In this document: one piece after another, positions 26,135-34,010 of the stretch
How the letters are laid out: each line of letters starts with the position of its first letter
How positions within the stretch are numbered: the stretch's first letter is position 1
From: Tetmemena sp. SeJ-2015
Lineage: Eukaryota; Ciliophora; Spirotrichea; Sporadotrichida; Oxytrichidae
Assembly (NCBI GenBank): GCA_027382625.1
Contig: JAJKFJ010023577.1
Span: 18,450 to 82,449, forward strand
Length of the DNA: 64,000 bases
Direction: 5' to 3'
The notes under the pieces: generated by a model
Told to the model about the DNA's origin: nothing
Seen by the model: only the letters and a program-made list of their open reading frames with translations
Database searches by the model: none
Program-made: the position numbers and the translations under genes

Positions 26135-28360
26135 ATGAAACACACTCTCTTTTTCTTTGCCGTGTTTACCATGTGTTTCGGGGTCGATCTGACCGCTGCA
26201 ACCAAAGGCGCCGCCAAACCCAAAAGCCCGCCCCCCCACACCGCCGCCGAGTTGGCCGAGACCATCCGCCCCTCGCTGGTTAAAATCACCCAGATCGGCC
26301 GCGAAGGCACCGACGGCATCGGCTCCGGCTTCATCGTGAGCGAGGACGGCCTCATCGCCACCAATCTGCACGTCATCGGCGAGGCCCGCCGCCTTCGAGT
26401 GGAAATGCACGACGGCAAAACGCACGAGGTCACCGTCGTGCAGGCCAGCGACAGCCATCACGACCTCGCCCTGCTCAAAATCGATGCCAAGGGTCTCACC
26501 CCCCTGCCGCTGGGAGATTCCAGTAAAGTTCGCCAGGGCGAACCCATCGTGGCCATGGGCGCGCCGGAAGGTCTGGGTTTCAGCATCGTTCAGGGGGTGC
26601 TGTCCGCCACTCGCGATGTCGATGGCTTGGAGATGCTGCAGGTCGCCGTGCCCATTGAGAAAGGCAACAGCGGTGGTCCCTTGCTCGACATGCAGGGGAA
26701 TGTGCTGGGGCTGCTCACACTGAAGTCCCTCAAGACTGACAACCTCGGCTTCGCCATGCCGGTGAACGACCTCAAAACCCTCATCGAAAAACCGAACCCC
26801 GTGCCCATGTCGCGCTGGCTGACCATCGGTGCGCTGAATCCCAAGCAGTGGCAGACCTATCTCGGGGCGCAGTGGACCCAGCATGCCGGCGTCATTCGCT
26901 CCGAATTTCCCGGCGCAGGCTTCGGCGGGCGCGCGCTGTGCCTCTCGACACAGAAGGTGCCCGAGGGAACCTTCGAGATCGCCGCGACGGTGCGGCTTGA
27001 TGACGAATCCGGTGCCGCTGGGCTCACTTTTTGCTCGGATGGCGCGGACAAGCACTACGGCTTCTACGCTTCGGGCGGCAAGCTGCGCCTCACCCGCTTT
27101 GACGGTCCTGATGTCTATTCCTGGACCATCCTCGCCGATGTCCCCAGCGATGCCTACAAAGCCGGGGAGTGGAACACCCTGCGTGTCCGCGTCGAGCCTG
27201 AGCGTCTGGTCTGTTTTGTGAATGGCAAGCAGGTCATCAAAAGCGACGACACCGGCCTGCGCAGTGGCTCCGCCGGGCTGTGCAAATTCAGAACGACGGT
27301 GGCAGATTTTCGCAATTTCCGTGTGGGCACCGATCTCGCCGAAAAGCCCCTGCAACCCGAGGTAGCCTCTAAGCTCCGCTCCAAAGTGGAGGAATACATC
27401 GCCGCAGCGGCCACCGCCGACAAAACTCTGGAGGGCCTGCTGGAAAATCCCGCCGCCGCCCGCCGCGTGCTGGTGGAGCAGCGCCGCAGGCTGGAGGAAG
27501 AGGCCGCAAAGCTGCGCGAACTCGAGCACGAGCTGCACCGTCGCGCCATGACGAAGGAAATCCTCGCCGAGCTCGCCAAGCCCGAGCCTGAGATCAATCT
27601 GCTGCGCTGCGCCCTGCTGCTGGCACGCCATGACAATCCAGAGATCGACATCAACACCTACTTGAACAGCTTCAAGGCCATGGTGCTGGATCTCAAAGAC
27701 GATCCCGAAATCACGAAAGGAACCATCCCCGCCGTGAAACGTCTCAGCCGCTACCTCTTTGAAGAGAACGGGTTTCATGGCAGCCGCGGCGACTACGGCA
27801 GCCGCTCCAACAGCTACCTCAATGAAGTCCTCGATGACCGCGAGGGTCTGCCCATCACCCTCAGCGTGCTCTACGTTGAGCTCGCCTCCGCGCTCGGTGT
27901 GCAGGGCGTGTTTGGCGTGCCACTCCCCGGCAAATTCATGGTGGGCTATCGCGACGGTCCCGAAGGCGAACTCCAGCTCGTGGATGTCTTTGAGCATGGC
28001 AAGCTCCTCACCGTGGCGCAGGCAGCGATGGACCTCACCGAGGACGGTCACTTTCCGGAGGGCGCACTCGCTCCCATCACCAAGCAGGGCATCCTGCTGC
28101 GCATGCTGCGCAATCTCATGAGCAGCGTGTTTGATGACAGCCGCTCCCTGCGCGAATCCCTCCCGTACTTGAACCTCGTCCTCGCCATCGATCCCCAGTC
28201 CGCCGCCGAACGCCTCACCCGTGCGCAGATGCGTCAGCGTCTCGGAGAGAAAGCCGGTGCCCGCGAAGACGTCACCTGGCTGATCGACAACTTCCCCAAT
28301 GATGGTCCTCCCGAGCTCATGCAGCAGCTCGACCGCTGGTTACAGTCGCTGCGGGAGTAA
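26135..28360 (+). CDS. Exported trypsin-like protease fused to lectin-like and SirB1-type domains
   Basis: This encodes 741 residues from the ATG at 26135 with a signal peptide. Domain 1 (about 35-220) is a DegP-type serine protease: H79 in ATNLHVIG, D110 in HHDLALLKID and S179 in GNSGGPL. Domain 2 (about 235-420) is a concanavalin/DUF1080-like sandwich (GAAGLTFCSDGADKHYGFY; VCFVNGKQVI). After a coiled coil, domain 3 (about 500-740) matches SirB1/transglutaminase-like core 2 (SYLNEVLDDREGLPITLSVL; GVPLPGKFMV) followed by TPR-like helices. No PDZ domain is seen. It is divergent from the dehydrogenase gene and probably acts in the periplasm. The target is unknown. Confidence 0.82.
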   Translation: MKHTLFFFAVFTMCFGVDLTAATKGAAKPKSPPPHTAAELAETIRPSLVKITQIGREGTDGIGSGFIVSEDGLIATNLHVIGEARRLRVEMHDGKTHEVTVVQASDSHHDLALLKIDAKGLTPLPLGDSSKVRQGEPIVAMGAPEGLGFSIVQGVLSATRDVDGLEMLQVAVPIEKGNSGGPLLDMQGNVLGLLTLKSLKTDNLGFAMPVNDLKTLIEKPNPVPMSRWLTIGALNPKQWQTYLGAQWTQHAGVIRSEFPGAGFGGRALCLSTQKVPEGTFEIAATVRLDDESGAAGLTFCSDGADKHYGFYASGGKLRLTRFDGPDVYSWTILADVPSDAYKAGEWNTLRVRVEPERLVCFVNGKQVIKSDDTGLRSGSAGLCKFRTTVADFRNFRVGTDLAEKPLQPEVASKLRSKVEEYIAAAATADKTLEGLLENPAAARRVLVEQRRRLEEEAAKLRELEHELHRRAMTKEILAELAKPEPEINLLRCALLLARHDNPEIDINTYLNSFKAMVLDLKDDPEITKGTIPAVKRLSRYLFEENGFHGSRGDYGSRSNSYLNEVLDDREGLPITLSVLYVELASALGVQGVFGVPLPGKFMVGYRDGPEGELQLVDVFEHGKLLTVAQAAMDLTEDGHFPEGALAPITKQGILLRMLRNLMSSVFDDSRSLRESLPYLNLVLAIDPQSAAERLTRAQMRQRLGEKAGAREDVTWLIDNFPNDGPPELMQQLDRWLQSLRE

Positions 28361-28423
28361 AGTTGTCCAGTTGCGCCGCAACTGGTCTGGAATCCTCCAG
28401 TTGCAGCGCAACTGGACAACTTT
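28359..28423. terminator. Nested double palindrome between convergent genes
   Basis: An outer 17-bp arm AAAGTTGTCCAGTTGCG (28359-28375) pairs with 28407-28423. Inside it are two 19-nt palindromes, CCAGTTGCGCCGCAACTGG (28367-28385) and CCAGTTGCAGCGCAACTGG (28397-28415), differing only at two central bases. It sits exactly between two converging stop codons and probably ends transcription in both directions. Confidence 0.75.
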
Positions 28424-28424
28424 A

Positions 28425-29291
28425 TCACCCCTTAAACCCCGCCAGCCGCACCCCAAACAACCACCGAAACGGCGGCATCAGCGCGATCGCTTTGCGCAGG
28501 CCATAGGGCAGCAGGGAAAGCAGCTTCTCACACACCACCGCCGGCCAGGTGGGCAGCAGCATGAATTTGCCGCGCCCGCCAAAAATGATGCGCGTCTTGG
28601 AGAAGCCAACCTGCCGGAAGAGCGCCGAAAGATCACCCACCGTATACTCCTTGAGGTGGAAACCGATCGCCTCACGGTCATAGAAGCAGCTGATGTCGTG
28701 CGGCCCGGTGAGGCGGCTGGGGGTGATGCAAAGGTAGACGCCACCGGGGGCCAGCGCGGCATGCAGGTGACGCAGCTGCTCCACCGCATCCTCGGGGTGC
28801 AGGTGCTCCATCAACTGGTTGCTGTAGGCCACGTTCACGCTGCCCGGTGCCACGGGGATCGTGCTGCCGTCAGAGAGCACCAGCCGCAGATTCTCCGGCA
28901 GCGTGCGTTTGCGGGTGATTTCATCGGACACATCGACCGCCAGCACCTGGGCGACTTGTGAGGCGACCGTTTTGGCCAGCTCACAATCTCCCGGCCCGAC
29001 TTCGAGGAACACCGTTTTAGGTGTCAAAAAGGGCGTCAGGATCTCCATCTTCTCCGCCACATCAGCCGCCAGCCGTTCAGGGGAGGACTTGTTCGTATGC
29101 TGCGGGTGGTCCGGCACACGTTTGAAAAGCTCGTCATAGACTTCGGAGTACAGCGTGCGGCGCTGTTCCTTGGTCGCATTTCGCAGCCGGTCGGCGAGTT
29201 CGCGCTCCACTTCGTAGTGCTGGTGGAGCTGTTCCGGGGTGCGGGAATCGGTGACGGTGACGGGCATGTGTGCCGAAAAGCTAAGCGCCAT
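28425..29291 (-). CDS. Class I SAM-dependent methyltransferase
   Basis: This encodes 288 residues (start ATG 29291; ATGs at 29306 and 29267 are alternatives). After an 80-residue helical start, motif I is FLEVGPGDCELAKTVA, then VLAVDVSDEI, then a Methyltransf_11 core with NVAYSNQLMEHLHPEDA and LAPGGVYLCITPSR. A C-terminal hydrophobic stretch (WPAVVCEKLLSLLPYG) suggests membrane contact or a lipid/sugar substrate. It is divergent from the L,D-transpeptidase gene. Confidence 0.8.
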   Translation of the reverse strand: MALSFSAHMPVTVTDSRTPEQLHQHYEVERELADRLRNATKEQRRTLYSEVYDELFKRVPDHPQHTNKSSPERLAADVAEKMEILTPFLTPKTVFLEVGPGDCELAKTVASQVAQVLAVDVSDEITRKRTLPENLRLVLSDGSTIPVAPGSVNVAYSNQLMEHLHPEDAVEQLRHLHAALAPGGVYLCITPSRLTGPHDISCFYDREAIGFHLKEYTVGDLSALFRQVGFSKTRIIFGGRGKFMLLPTWPAVVCEKLLSLLPYGLRKAIALMPPFRWLFGVRLAGFKG

Positions 29292-29346
29292 ATCCGTTTC
29301 AGGCAAGGATTCGCACTCTCTTGCTCATTGCCGAAGGCGAATTAGC

Positions 29347-30327
29347 ATGGGGGCGATGCTGAAACACCTTCTTCTGCTCTGTCTTGTGACGCTTGTGGCC
29401 CACGCTCAGGATTTGGGCCCGGCCAAGGACGACCCCTCCGTGCCCAAGGATCGCGACACCATCCTGCGCATCCAGATCTTCCTCGACAAAAACCTCTTCG
29501 GCCCCGGCAAGCTGGATGGAGCCATCGGCGAGTTCACCTACAAGGCGGTGGTGAACTACAACTTCGCGCACGGTCACAAGGATTTGTACAGCTGGGCGCG
29601 CATCCAAGCGGCTGCTGAGGCCGAGGTGCCCATCATCTTCGCCGCGTTCAAGATTCAGCCCATCCTGACCCGCTACGTGACCGCCGACCTGCCCGAAGAC
29701 TACGAAAAGGCGTCGGCCTATCCCTTCATGGCCTACCGCAGCATGCTGGAGCTCATCGCCGAGCGTTTCCATACGGATGAGTCCTTCGTGGCCGCCATCA
29801 ACCCCAAGAAGAACATGGCCACGCTCAAGCCCGGAGACATCATCGTGGTGCCCAACGTGAAATCCTTCCGCATTGAGGAAATCAAGCCCATGCAGGGCTT
29901 CAAAACGGATGCGACCCTCAGCAGCCACACCATCGTGGTGGACACCACGGAGCGCATGGCGGCGGTTTACAGTGACAAGGAGATGATGCTGGCCGCATTC
30001 CCCATCACCCCCGGCAAGCCGCAGTTCATCCCGGTTGGCACCTGGAAAGTGGTGACCATGATGGCCACCCCGACCTTCCGCTATGACAAGCAGTTCCTCG
30101 AAGAAGGCGTGCGAGGGGAGGAGGCCTTTCAAATTCCACCCGGGCCGAACAGCCCCATTGGCGTCATCTGGTGCGGCCTGAGCAAATCGGGCATCGGCCT
30201 GCACGGCACCGCCATGCCGCGCACCATTGGCCGCACGCGCAGCGCCGGCTGTGTCCGCTTTGCCAACTGGGACGCCATTCGACTTCCTCAACTCATCCGG
30301 CCAGGAACGCGCGTCATCGTGCGTTAA
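29347..30327 (+). CDS. L,D-transpeptidase (YkuD) with LysM-like domain
   Basis: This encodes 326 residues from the ATG at 29347 (a second ATG at 29356 is possible), with a signal peptide ending VAHA. A peptidoglycan-binding-1-like helix set (ILRIQIFLDKNLFGPGKLDG) is followed by a LysM-like segment (ERFHTDESFVAAINPKKN...LKPGDIIVVPNV). The YkuD catalytic domain comes last. Its motif HGTAMPRTIGRTRSAGCVR near 290-310 contains the His and the Ser-x-Gly-Cys-x-Arg nucleophile. Such enzymes cross-link peptidoglycan or attach lipoproteins to it in the periplasm. It lies 9 bp before the M81 peptidase gene. Confidence 0.92.
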   Translation: MGAMLKHLLLLCLVTLVAHAQDLGPAKDDPSVPKDRDTILRIQIFLDKNLFGPGKLDGAIGEFTYKAVVNYNFAHGHKDLYSWARIQAAAEAEVPIIFAAFKIQPILTRYVTADLPEDYEKASAYPFMAYRSMLELIAERFHTDESFVAAINPKKNMATLKPGDIIVVPNVKSFRIEEIKPMQGFKTDATLSSHTIVVDTTERMAAVYSDKEMMLAAFPITPGKPQFIPVGTWKVVTMMATPTFRYDKQFLEEGVRGEEAFQIPPGPNSPIGVIWCGLSKSGIGLHGTAMPRTIGRTRSAGCVRFANWDAIRLPQLIRPGTRVIVR

Positions 30328-30336
30328 TCTTCCACC

Positions 30337-31800
30337 ATGCGCATCCTCATCGCCGGTCTCTTCCACGAGACCCACACCTTTCTCGACGGACTCACCCCGC
30401 TCTCTGACTTCCAAATCCGGCGCGGACAGGAACTCTGGGCCTCAAAGGGCGATTCCTCACCCCTCGGCGGCGTCCTTGAACTGGCGGATGAATTTGGCTG
30501 GGAGATGATTCCAACCGCCGACTACCGCGCGCAGCCTTCCGTCACCGTGGCGGATGATGTCATCGAGCAATTCTGGAACGACATCGCGCCCACCGTTGCC
30601 AAAGCCGACTATGACGCCATCTACCTCGTGCTGCATGGTGCCATGGTCTCCCAAACCCTCCTCGATGTGGAAGGCGAGATCCTCCGCCGACTGCGCACTC
30701 TCACCACCGTGCCCATCTTTGGCGTCTTCGATCTGCACGCCAATTTCTCCCCGCAGATGGCCGAATTGGCCGACTGTTTGGTAGGCTACCGCGAAAACCC
30801 GCATACGGACGCACGCGAGGCCGGATTGATCGCAGCGCGCCTGCTGAACCGCTGCCTCACCACGGGCCAGCGTCCGCACATGCAGCTCCAGCAGCCGGGC
30901 CTCAACTGGCCGCCGACCGGCACCGGCACGGCGAATGATCCCATGCTGACGCTGGAAACGATGGCTCGGCAGTTTGAAAGCGATTCGCTTTGGGCCATGA
31001 ACATTGTCGCAGGCTTCAGCTTTGCCGACACCCCGGACACAGGTGTCAGCTTCGTCGCCTGCACCACGGGGGATGCTACGCAACAGTTGGAAGCGCTTGG
31101 CAAGCGTGCGCATGAACTCAGCCACCTCGGCCAGATCACCGATCCTTCTGCGGATGAAGTGCTCGAACAGCTCAAGCCGCTGCCTGCGGGCCTGACCGTG
31201 CTTGTGGAACCCTCCGATAACATCGGTGGCGGTGCACCCGGAGACTGCACCGGGCTGCTGCGTGCGCTCATTCGCCATGGCATTCCAAATGCTGCCATCT
31301 GCATCAACGATCCGCAGTCCGTCAGCGAGATCGAAGCCGGGGCGCGCACCATCAAACTCGGCGGCAAAGGCAGCCGCCTAGACCCAGGCCCGCTGGAACT
31401 CGAAGTCGAACTCATCGCCTTGAACGACGGTCGCTTTGAACTTGAAGACAAAAACAGCCACCTAGCCAGCATGTGCGGCGATGCCTTCGACATGGGCCGC
31501 TGCGCCGTGGTCCGGCATGCTGGCATCACTATTCTCATCACCAGCGTGAAGACGCCGCCTTTCGACCTTGGGCAGTGGCACAGCCAGGGCATCGCGGTGG
31601 AAAATCTGGTGGTCGCGCAAGCGCGTGGCCCCGCGCGCCTACGACAAGATCGCCGCCCGCATGTTGTGGGTGGATACGCCGGGGCCATGCAGCAGCAATT
31701 TGCAGACGCTGCCGTACAGGCATTTGCTGCGCGGCCGATAAATTTATCCCAAGAGGATCTTCGGTGCAGCGTCATGCGGTGTGATTCCACGCCGCCATGA
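30337..31800 (+). CDS. M81 family metallopeptidase (MlrC-like), C-terminal part apparently frameshifted
   Basis: This encodes 487 residues as read. The MlrC/DUF1485 features are FHETHTF (residues 9-15), LVLHGAMVS (about 102), FDLHANFS (about 130) and PSDNIGGGAPGD (about 289), consistent with a zinc peptidase or amidohydrolase related to microcystinase. After ENLVVAQ (about 428), the frame gives an unlikely sequence. The +1 frame instead reads RVAPRAYDKIAARMLWVDTP followed by GPCSSNLQTLPYR, which is the conserved family C-terminus, then meets TAA at 31739-31741. The original frame resumes with RPINLSQED, like the family's final 'RP-I-x-P-L-D'. A pair of compensating indels about 110 bp apart, or sequence errors, would explain this. 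The stop overlaps the next ATG by 4 bp. Confidence 0.78.
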   Translation: MRILIAGLFHETHTFLDGLTPLSDFQIRRGQELWASKGDSSPLGGVLELADEFGWEMIPTADYRAQPSVTVADDVIEQFWNDIAPTVAKADYDAIYLVLHGAMVSQTLLDVEGEILRRLRTLTTVPIFGVFDLHANFSPQMAELADCLVGYRENPHTDAREAGLIAARLLNRCLTTGQRPHMQLQQPGLNWPPTGTGTANDPMLTLETMARQFESDSLWAMNIVAGFSFADTPDTGVSFVACTTGDATQQLEALGKRAHELSHLGQITDPSADEVLEQLKPLPAGLTVLVEPSDNIGGGAPGDCTGLLRALIRHGIPNAAICINDPQSVSEIEAGARTIKLGGKGSRLDPGPLELEVELIALNDGRFELEDKNSHLASMCGDAFDMGRCAVVRHAGITILITSVKTPPFDLGQWHSQGIAVENLVVAQARGPARLRQDRRPHVVGGYAGAMQQQFADAAVQAFAARPINLSQEDLRCSVMRCDSTPP

Positions 31801-33443
31801 ACACGAACGATCCCCATCAGCCGTCTGCTTATCATGTGCCACCTGGTTGGGAGAGGTTTCAACCGCCGCCTGCGGCTGAACCCATCTTGCAGGCGGTCAT
31901 CGTGGATGAGGCGCCACCACCACCGCAGCCGACGCGGACTTCGGCGTGGCTGCGCTTCTGGCGGCAGATGGGTGGGGGCTCGCTGATGCTCAGCATTGCC
32001 GTGCATTGCGGTTTGCTGCTGCTGGCTGCCATGATTGTCGTCGGAACACAGATGGCGAAGAAGGAGGTGGACTTCATTCCAGGCGGGCAAACCCAGGCTG
32101 GCAATGAGATAAAGTGCAAATGGGGAGCCAGGCGTCTAAATGCCATGGCGAAGCGGCCGCCGCAGACACGCATCGGTGTAGTAGGGGTTGGGGGTGTCGT
32201 ACTGCCGGAGGCTGAATCAATGGTGCTGCCGGAATCTGGACAGGGGTGGAGTGCGGCTGGTGGCAGGTTGAGCAATGCATTCATTGGCAGCAGTATGCGC
32301 GGTCCGGGCATGGAAAGTTCTGCGCCGTCTGCCATGCTGGCGAATTTGCCGAACATGTTTGGTGGGCGGTGCTCGATGCAGAACCGGCTTGAGAAATTGA
32401 GGGAAAATGGGGGGACTCCAGAGTGTGAGATGGCAGTTTCGCGCTCATTGGCGTGGTTGAAAACGCAGCAGAATGCGGATGGTTCGTGGGGGCGGGCGAA
32501 CAAGGCGGCGATGACGGGTCTGACGCTGCTTTGTTACCTGGGGCGCTGCGAGACGCCGGATTCGGCCTTCTATGGCGACAACGTGCGCGATGGGATGCTC
32601 TACCTGGTGGAGCTGGCGAGGAAGAATCCGTATGGGATTTTGGCGGAGAATCTTGTGTCGAATTCCGCAACTTATGAGCATGGAATCGCGACTTATGCGC
32701 TCGGCGAAATGTATTCGTTTTATCGTTTGGGCGGCCGGAGTCTGCCCGGATTGCGCGAGACTTTTGAAAAGGGGGTGAAGATCATCATCGAGCAGCAGAA
32801 TCCGCAGGGCTCATGGACTTACGGCGGTAAGGATGTGGGAATGCCGCATGCGTACAACAAGGACAGCCGGGGAGAGGATTTGTCGGTGAGTGGCTGGCAG
32901 TTTCAGGCGCTGAAGGCGGCGAAGCATTCGGGTTTGAAGATTGAAGGCCTTGATGGCGCGATCAAACGATGCTGTGATTATCTGGAATCGAAGCAGACGA
33001 AGGACGGTGGTTTTGGCAAAACGAACCGGGATGAGCATTACAACCAGTGGAGCCTCACGGGTTGTGGGGTGCTGGGGTTGCAGACTTTGGCGCATAACAA
33101 AGCGGCTCCGGTGAAGAAGGGGATTCGTTTTCTGCGGGAATTTCTCACCAGCGAACCGCTGGACTGGGAGCGCAACTGCAACCTGTACTGCTGGTACTAT
33201 TACACCCAGGCTTTCTTTCAGGCGGGGGCGGATGACTGGAAGTTCTACAATGCGCAGTTTTTGCCGCAGGTGCTCGGGGCGCAGCAGGCCGACGGCTCCT
33301 TCAAACGGGGCCGCCCGAACTGGCCTGCAGGGGGTGCGGCGGACGCGATTTACCGTCAGTGCCTGTGCACTTTGCAGCTCGAGGTTTATTTTCGTTATCT
33401 CAAGGTCGCGGATCGTGATGAGCCGTCGATTTTTGAGAAGTGA
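31797..33443 (+). CDS. Membrane-anchored terpenoid-cyclase-fold (alpha-toroid) protein
   Basis: This encodes 548 residues. A Pro-rich cytoplasmic start is followed by one membrane segment at about 60-82 (SLMLSIAVHCGLLLLAAMIVV) and a low-complexity Gly/Pro linker. The rest is a squalene-hopene-cyclase/prenyltransferase-like toroid with QW-type repeats (SLAWLKTQQNADGSWG; IIEQQNPQGSWTYGG; CCDYLESKQTKDGGFG). The catalytic Asp-rich DxDD motif of true cyclases is not seen, so it is probably a structural or binding protein. Exported or anchored toroid proteins of this kind are frequent in Verrucomicrobia and Planctomycetes. It precedes the cbb3 cluster by 132 bp, a spacer with a run of eight Gs and no visible FNR box. 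Confidence 0.75.
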   Translation: MNTNDPHQPSAYHVPPGWERFQPPPAAEPILQAVIVDEAPPPPQPTRTSAWLRFWRQMGGGSLMLSIAVHCGLLLLAAMIVVGTQMAKKEVDFIPGGQTQAGNEIKCKWGARRLNAMAKRPPQTRIGVVGVGGVVLPEAESMVLPESGQGWSAAGGRLSNAFIGSSMRGPGMESSAPSAMLANLPNMFGGRCSMQNRLEKLRENGGTPECEMAVSRSLAWLKTQQNADGSWGRANKAAMTGLTLLCYLGRCETPDSAFYGDNVRDGMLYLVELARKNPYGILAENLVSNSATYEHGIATYALGEMYSFYRLGGRSLPGLRETFEKGVKIIIEQQNPQGSWTYGGKDVGMPHAYNKDSRGEDLSVSGWQFQALKAAKHSGLKIEGLDGAIKRCCDYLESKQTKDGGFGKTNRDEHYNQWSLTGCGVLGLQTLAHNKAAPVKKGIRFLREFLTSEPLDWERNCNLYCWYYYTQAFFQAGADDWKFYNAQFLPQVLGAQQADGSFKRGRPNWPAGGAADAIYRQCLCTLQLEVYFRYLKVADRDEPSIFEK

Positions 33444-33575
33444 CCGGTGGGGAAAAAGCGCAGGAATTGCGCTAGGCCACAAGATCGGGTCAGGCATTAC
33501 CAAAGGGGGGGGAGCGAGAGGCCATGAACTAGGCTTCTGTGCGGTCAGCGAGAGCCTGATGCTCCGCAGCCCTCT

Positions 33576-33770
33576 ATGGAAGTTTTCGCAGTCACCATCT
33601 TCGTCAGCCTGATGTTCGCCGTCTTGTTTGCGGCCCTGTATCTGGCCGAGCGGGGGCAAAGACGGCGGGGCAGCCTCGAACAAGATGCGCTGCTGCCACT
33701 CGACGAACCAGAGGGCACTCGCGTGACCGTGCCCGCAACACTTTCCTCACATTCCCTTTCCCATGACTAG
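33576..33770 (+). CDS. ccoS: cbb3 oxidase assembly protein CcoS-like
   Basis: This encodes 64 residues: one membrane helix (VTIFVSLMFAVLFAALYLAE), then RGQRRRGSLEQDALLPLDE. This parallels the 'G-Q-F-D-D-L-x-x-x-A-x-R-x-L' tail of CcoS, needed for copper/heme insertion into cbb3 oxidase. It overlaps the start of ccoNO by 8 bp. In many genomes ccoS follows ccoI instead; here it leads the operon. The match is short, so the call rests partly on context. Confidence 0.68.
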   Translation: MEVFAVTIFVSLMFAVLFAALYLAERGQRRRGSLEQDALLPLDEPEGTRVTVPATLSSHSLSHD

Positions 33771-33972
33771 CACCGCAGCCTCCAAAGTACCCATTGAATT
33801 CAACGACAAAGTCGTCCGCCAGTTTATGCTGGCCTCGATCATCTTCGGCGTCGTTGCCATGCTCGCAGGCGTTTTCATCGCCAGCCAGCTTAACTTCCAC
33901 CAGCTGAACCTCGCTGAATGGCTGACCTTCGGCCGCCTGCGCCCGCTGCATACCAATGCGGCGATTTTTGCG

Positions 33973-34010
<38 letters not shown>

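Noticed and set aside
33444..33575. Search for an FNR/Anr box upstream of the cbb3 cluster
   Set aside because: No TTGAT-N4-ATCAA-like site is visible; only a run of eight Gs.
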